From NCBI RefSeq assembly GCF_030064895.1, contig NZ_JASJEB010000013.1, positions 1 to 64,000 of the forward strand: a stretch of 64,000 nucleotides of DNA. The letters run 5' to 3'. The position numbers were made by a program, and so were the translations under genes. Below are positions 61,348-64,000 of this stretch, one piece after another (positions within the stretch are counted from its first letter, which is position 1; every line of letters begins with the position of its first letter). Origin of the DNA: Crocosphaera sp. (lineage in GTDB: Bacteria; Cyanobacteriota; Cyanobacteriia; Cyanobacteriales; Microcystaceae). Below the pieces are notes generated by a model. That model saw only the letters and a program-made list of their open reading frames with translations, was not told the DNA's origin and ran no database searches.

Positions 61348-62223
61348 ATGACTAATCAAAAACCAAAAAATCAAATTTCTTTTGTTCGAGAAACTTTAGA
61401 AATAATCAAAAAACATAATAGTGAATCAGTTTTAGCCGCTTTACAAAAAAGATATAATATTTCAGGTAAAAGAAATATTCGTGTTTTGCATTATTTACAA
61501 AATATTCGTCAAGATAATGAAATTAAAATTTTTTTAGATCCTACTACGCAAATTATGAGTTGCATCAAAATTTTACAGGAATATATTAATTATTTGGAGG
61601 TTAATAAAATTAATGAAGATGGGATAGTTGACGATCTTACAAAAATCAGAAACTTATTTCAAGAAACTGTTCATCATGGACTATATAAAAAATTTACCAC
61701 CTATCAAAATGTTCGGAAAGAACAAGATAATAATAGTTATACAACACCATTAGAAATGATAGAACTCTATATTTCAATTTTGAGAAAAATTGAAAGCCGT
61801 TATCCTAAGCATGAAATAACAGAAGATGAACTTAGAGAATATCAAGAGACTATAAGTGATTTACTTGAAAATATTCAAAAATCTAATCTTCAAGAATATA
61901 TTAAGTCTAAAATAACTAAAAATATCTTAGAGATAAAACAAATACTTGATAACATTTATTCCTTTAGTAAAGATGATATTGAGAAACAAATTATTTCTAA
62001 TTATTATTGGTGGAGTCAATTAGATGATAATGAAGAAGTCATAAAAGAGAACAAATCAAAATTTTTGCAATTTGCTACTGATTTTATGAATAATATTGTT
62101 AGTAAAATGAAAGATCCTATTTTCATCTCTGAAAATTTAATGAGAACATTGATAAGTTCCGAAGTTGGAGAAATGGCTAAAAAGTTACCAGAATTTATAG
62201 ACAAAATAAATCCTCATAATTAG
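61348..62223 (+). CDS. Hypothetical helical protein between duplicated antitoxins
   Basis: A 291-residue soluble protein, mostly helical, rich in Ile, Lys, Glu and Asn. I do not recognise it. The N-terminal region (FVRETLEIIKKHNSESVLAALQ) and a coiled-coil-like middle (ELREYQETISDLLENIQ) stand out. AGAGG lies seven bases before the ATG chosen; a longer frame from 61297 begins inside a degraded repeat and is unlikely. It is very AT-rich and lies inside the duplicated block. Confidence 0.65.
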   Translation: MTNQKPKNQISFVRETLEIIKKHNSESVLAALQKRYNISGKRNIRVLHYLQNIRQDNEIKIFLDPTTQIMSCIKILQEYINYLEVNKINEDGIVDDLTKIRNLFQETVHHGLYKKFTTYQNVRKEQDNNSYTTPLEMIELYISILRKIESRYPKHEITEDELREYQETISDLLENIQKSNLQEYIKSKITKNILEIKQILDNIYSFSKDDIEKQIISNYYWWSQLDDNEEVIKENKSKFLQFATDFMNNIVSKMKDPIFISENLMRTLISSEVGEMAKKLPEFIDKINPHN

Positions 62224-62498
62224 CTCAAAGAAATTATACCTTTTACTTTATTAAAATCACTCCACAATTCATCAACTGATTTAGAAATATTAGATTGAGC
62301 GTGTTTTTTTGACCTTTGTAAAATTGCTTTAGCTTTTTGTCTCTCTTTTTCTGTTATATCATCAGAATTATCTGAAGATGATATAATGGTGATAGATACT
62401 TTAGTGTTTCCTTGACATTGACGTACATAATCTTGAATTTCTGGAGGAATAACTAAAATACCGTCTTTAATTTCTACTTCAAATGTTTTATTATTCAT
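62220..62498 (-). CDS. Antitoxin paralogue with a different tail (orphan)
   Basis: A 92-residue protein. The first 47 residues almost match the antitoxin at 60940 (TFEVEIKDGILVIPPEIQDYVR), but the tail (ERQKAKAILQRSKKHAQSNI) is different. No PIN toxin follows; its end overlaps the convergent hypothetical gene by four bases. It may still regulate the other promoter. Confidence 0.8.
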   Translation of the reverse strand: MNNKTFEVEIKDGILVIPPEIQDYVRQCQGNTKVSITIISSSDNSDDITEKERQKAKAILQRSKKHAQSNISKSVDELWSDFNKVKGIISLS

Positions 62499-62578
62499 GA
62501 TTTTATTTAATTTGATAATCTATAGATTTACAAAAGTTGAGTTTATCATACATAATAATAGCAATTTTTAAGGGTTTG

Positions 62579-62595
62579 GGTGGGCATTGCCCACC
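62579..62595. repeat. GGTGGGCATTGCCCACC palindrome
   Basis: An intact copy of the 17-base palindrome lies upstream of the orphan antitoxin, within the second copy of the segmental duplication, and just after the end of the DUF58 gene. Confidence 0.85.
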
Positions 62596-62626
62596 CTACT
62601 TTATTTGTAGGGATATGGTTTCTAAC

Positions 62627-63787
62627 TTACTGTGGAATTTTTTGTAATTGAGTTTGTAAAGATGTGTCAGAATTAATGACTAAACCCCTTAAAATTTTAC
62701 CGATAAAACTAGGAATTTTAACCTCTTCTTGGGGGAATAAAAGCCAACGACTTCCCGATGGTAACTTATCCAGGGTAGCAGTATTTTCTGTGAGCCAAAT
62801 TAAAGGTAATGTTGGTAATTCATGTTTTCTATCTTCCTCTTCTTGATTAACACCAGCTAAGGTTTCTAATACACTTCTATTACCATGAATAAGTCCCGTT
62901 TTAGCTGTCCATAATTTAACATTTAATTGGGCGCGAGTGGCATAAAAATATAAAGAAGCTGCCGCAATAACCGCCTCTTCAAAGTTATCCTCTAACCAAG
63001 AAGAAGCACTATCCAAACAAATAATAATATCTTCCCCCCCAGTAATCACTTCTAACTCCCGTACCTGAAACTCGTCATATTTGGCACTGGTACGCCAGTG
63101 AATCATACGCATAGGATCACCATAACGGTAAGGACGGAGGGCTTTTGTTACCCCTTCATTTGCCCCTTGAAAACTGCGATCGCTTTGTTGGTTCTCGCTT
63201 TCCTCTTGTCCAATAGTATCGATGAGAGGACAATGATTTAACTGTAAAATTTGCGGATAAACCACTGCTTTGGCCGGAACATCCTGACTGCGACGACACC
63301 AAAATAGTCCCAAAGGTGAACCACTGCGTAACTCGAGATCATGCCAATGATAGATCCCTCTGCGTTCAGTTTTCAGGTAATAAGTCCAATGGTGTTCCCC
63401 TTGGGGGATAATGGTTTCAACAGCAGTATTTTGTGGTTTATCCATAACCATAGGGACAAGATCCCATAGTTGCAATAAACTTTTGGGAGATTTTGACTTA
63501 TTTTCAACAATAACTTCGATAGTGAGATCCTCCCCAGCACTAACCGGGTTAAGGGGATGGCGACGAACTCGTATTTTAGACAGCGATCGCACCGAAAGAA
63601 TAGCCCCTAAAATTAATAAAGCGAGAATAGTCCCACTTAAAACATATAACCATCCTGCCATAGTATTAGTAGCAGCACCAAAGAAACAGAGAGCCAAGAC
63701 TGCTAATAACCAACCACTAAAAGCAGGAGTTGTCCAATGGGTTTCTAACCAGTCTGTGAGGTTCGGTTTTCTCTTACTTATCATCAT
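62627..63787 (-). CDS. DUF58 domain protein
   Basis: A 386-residue protein with two N-terminal membrane helices and a C-terminal VWA-like DUF58 domain, marked by ALRPYRYGDPMRMIHWRTSAK (residues about 216-236). DUF58 genes usually lie beside MoxR AAA ATPases and transglutaminase genes, where they may act as assembly factors; no such neighbour is in view here. ATG start. Confidence 0.87.
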   Translation of the reverse strand: MMISKRKPNLTDWLETHWTTPAFSGWLLAVLALCFFGAATNTMAGWLYVLSGTILALLILGAILSVRSLSKIRVRRHPLNPVSAGEDLTIEVIVENKSKSPKSLLQLWDLVPMVMDKPQNTAVETIIPQGEHHWTYYLKTERRGIYHWHDLELRSGSPLGLFWCRRSQDVPAKAVVYPQILQLNHCPLIDTIGQEESENQQSDRSFQGANEGVTKALRPYRYGDPMRMIHWRTSAKYDEFQVRELEVITGGEDIIICLDSASSWLEDNFEEAVIAAASLYFYATRAQLNVKLWTAKTGLIHGNRSVLETLAGVNQEEEDRKHELPTLPLIWLTENTATLDKLPSGSRWLLFPQEEVKIPSFIGKILRGLVINSDTSLQTQLQKIPQ

Positions 63788-63919
63788 AATTTATGCACCA
63801 ATAGTGATTGTTTCGCACCAACTAAAAACTTGCTAATATCTAACAGTATCTTGCTAAGCTAGAAGTTGAGGCATCGGTGAATCCCCCTATGTTTCTCGAT
63901 AAATTAAAATCACTTAACA

Positions 63920-64000
63920 ATGAGAGATCGCTTAACCCAAAGTTGGCAATGGCAGTCTGTAGAAGGGTTACCCTATTTAACCTGTTCCCTACTACAAGCT
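63920..64000 (+). CDS. Probable PgeF/laccase-domain protein, partial
   Basis: The window ends 27 codons into a plus-strand frame beginning MRDRLTQSWQWQSVEGLPYL, continuing TCSLLQA. WQW...GLPYLTC matches the start of cyanobacterial multicopper-oxidase-like PgeF (YfiH/YlmD) proteins, purine-nucleoside or peptidoglycan-editing enzymes. Too little is present to check the active site. Confidence 0.6.
   Translation, partial: MRDRLTQSWQWQSVEGLPYLTCSLLQA

Overview
The window is from a cyanobacterium. It is AT-rich, is dotted with the octamer GCGATCGC (HIP1), and carries cyanobacterial families: Ycf20, the Tic21-like DUF3611, a Ycf55-like DUF3685 regulator, a thylakoid-type FtsH, COP23, DUF2854, DUF4079 and a TGS-less ThrS. 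COP23, the many heptamer repeats and the crowd of toxin-antitoxin genes suggest a unicellular Crocosphaera/Cyanothece-like strain; the genus is an inference. I see no rRNA or tRNA gene and no CRISPR array.

Layout. 0-14.7 kb: mostly minus-strand housekeeping genes (ycf20, DUF3611, a solute-binding protein, a bestrophin, a class A PBP, a double phosphatase), with a plus-strand GH57 enzyme and a PEP-CTERM protein, plus a lone TnpB-like gene next to the PBP. 14.7-20.6 kb: a plus-strand membrane block (two GT-C-type proteins, a CPBP protease, an anchored hypothetical). 20.6-28.7 kb: two toxin-antitoxin pairs around mnmG, then a Fur-family regulator, the DUF3685 regulator and ftsH. 28.7-35 kb: a repeat-rich stretch with COP23, a four-helix-bundle (IVP/S23-type) gene, a CHAT protease-like protein and intact or decayed toxin-antitoxin genes. 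35-39 kb: a lytic transglycosylase, a Nudix-like protein, a methyltransferase and an XRE regulator.

39-54.4 kb reads as a metal-homeostasis island riddled with small modules. It has a CDF-type exporter with an ArsR/SmtB sensor, znuA-znuC-znuB, a HemB with aspartates in place of zinc cysteines, and a CobW-like GTPase with a metallophosphoesterase. Palindromes of the Zur type lie upstream of znuA (and its divergent flavoprotein gene), hemB and the CobW-like gene, so these probably respond together to zinc shortage. Between them lie HicAB (twice), FitAB-like, YefM-YoeB, orphan antitoxins, a decayed toxin and a small gene paired with a retropepsin-like protease. 54.4-64 kb: conserved hypothetical genes, an AlbA_2 protein, an eight-unit 65-bp tandem array, thrS, a PIN module with a recombined antitoxin paralogue, a DUF58 protein and the start of a probable pgeF.

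The most unusual structure concerns short repeats. Two IVP genes, one of them inside the znu operon, are each bracketed by heptamer tracts in opposite orientation. The same heptamers form the core of small elements with inverted ends, two of which are identical over 110 bp. Other points of note are the 65-bp HIP1-bearing array, segmental duplications that reshuffle antitoxin genes and the hemB tail, and a TnpB-like protein that keeps its RuvC acids but has lost its zinc ribbon.
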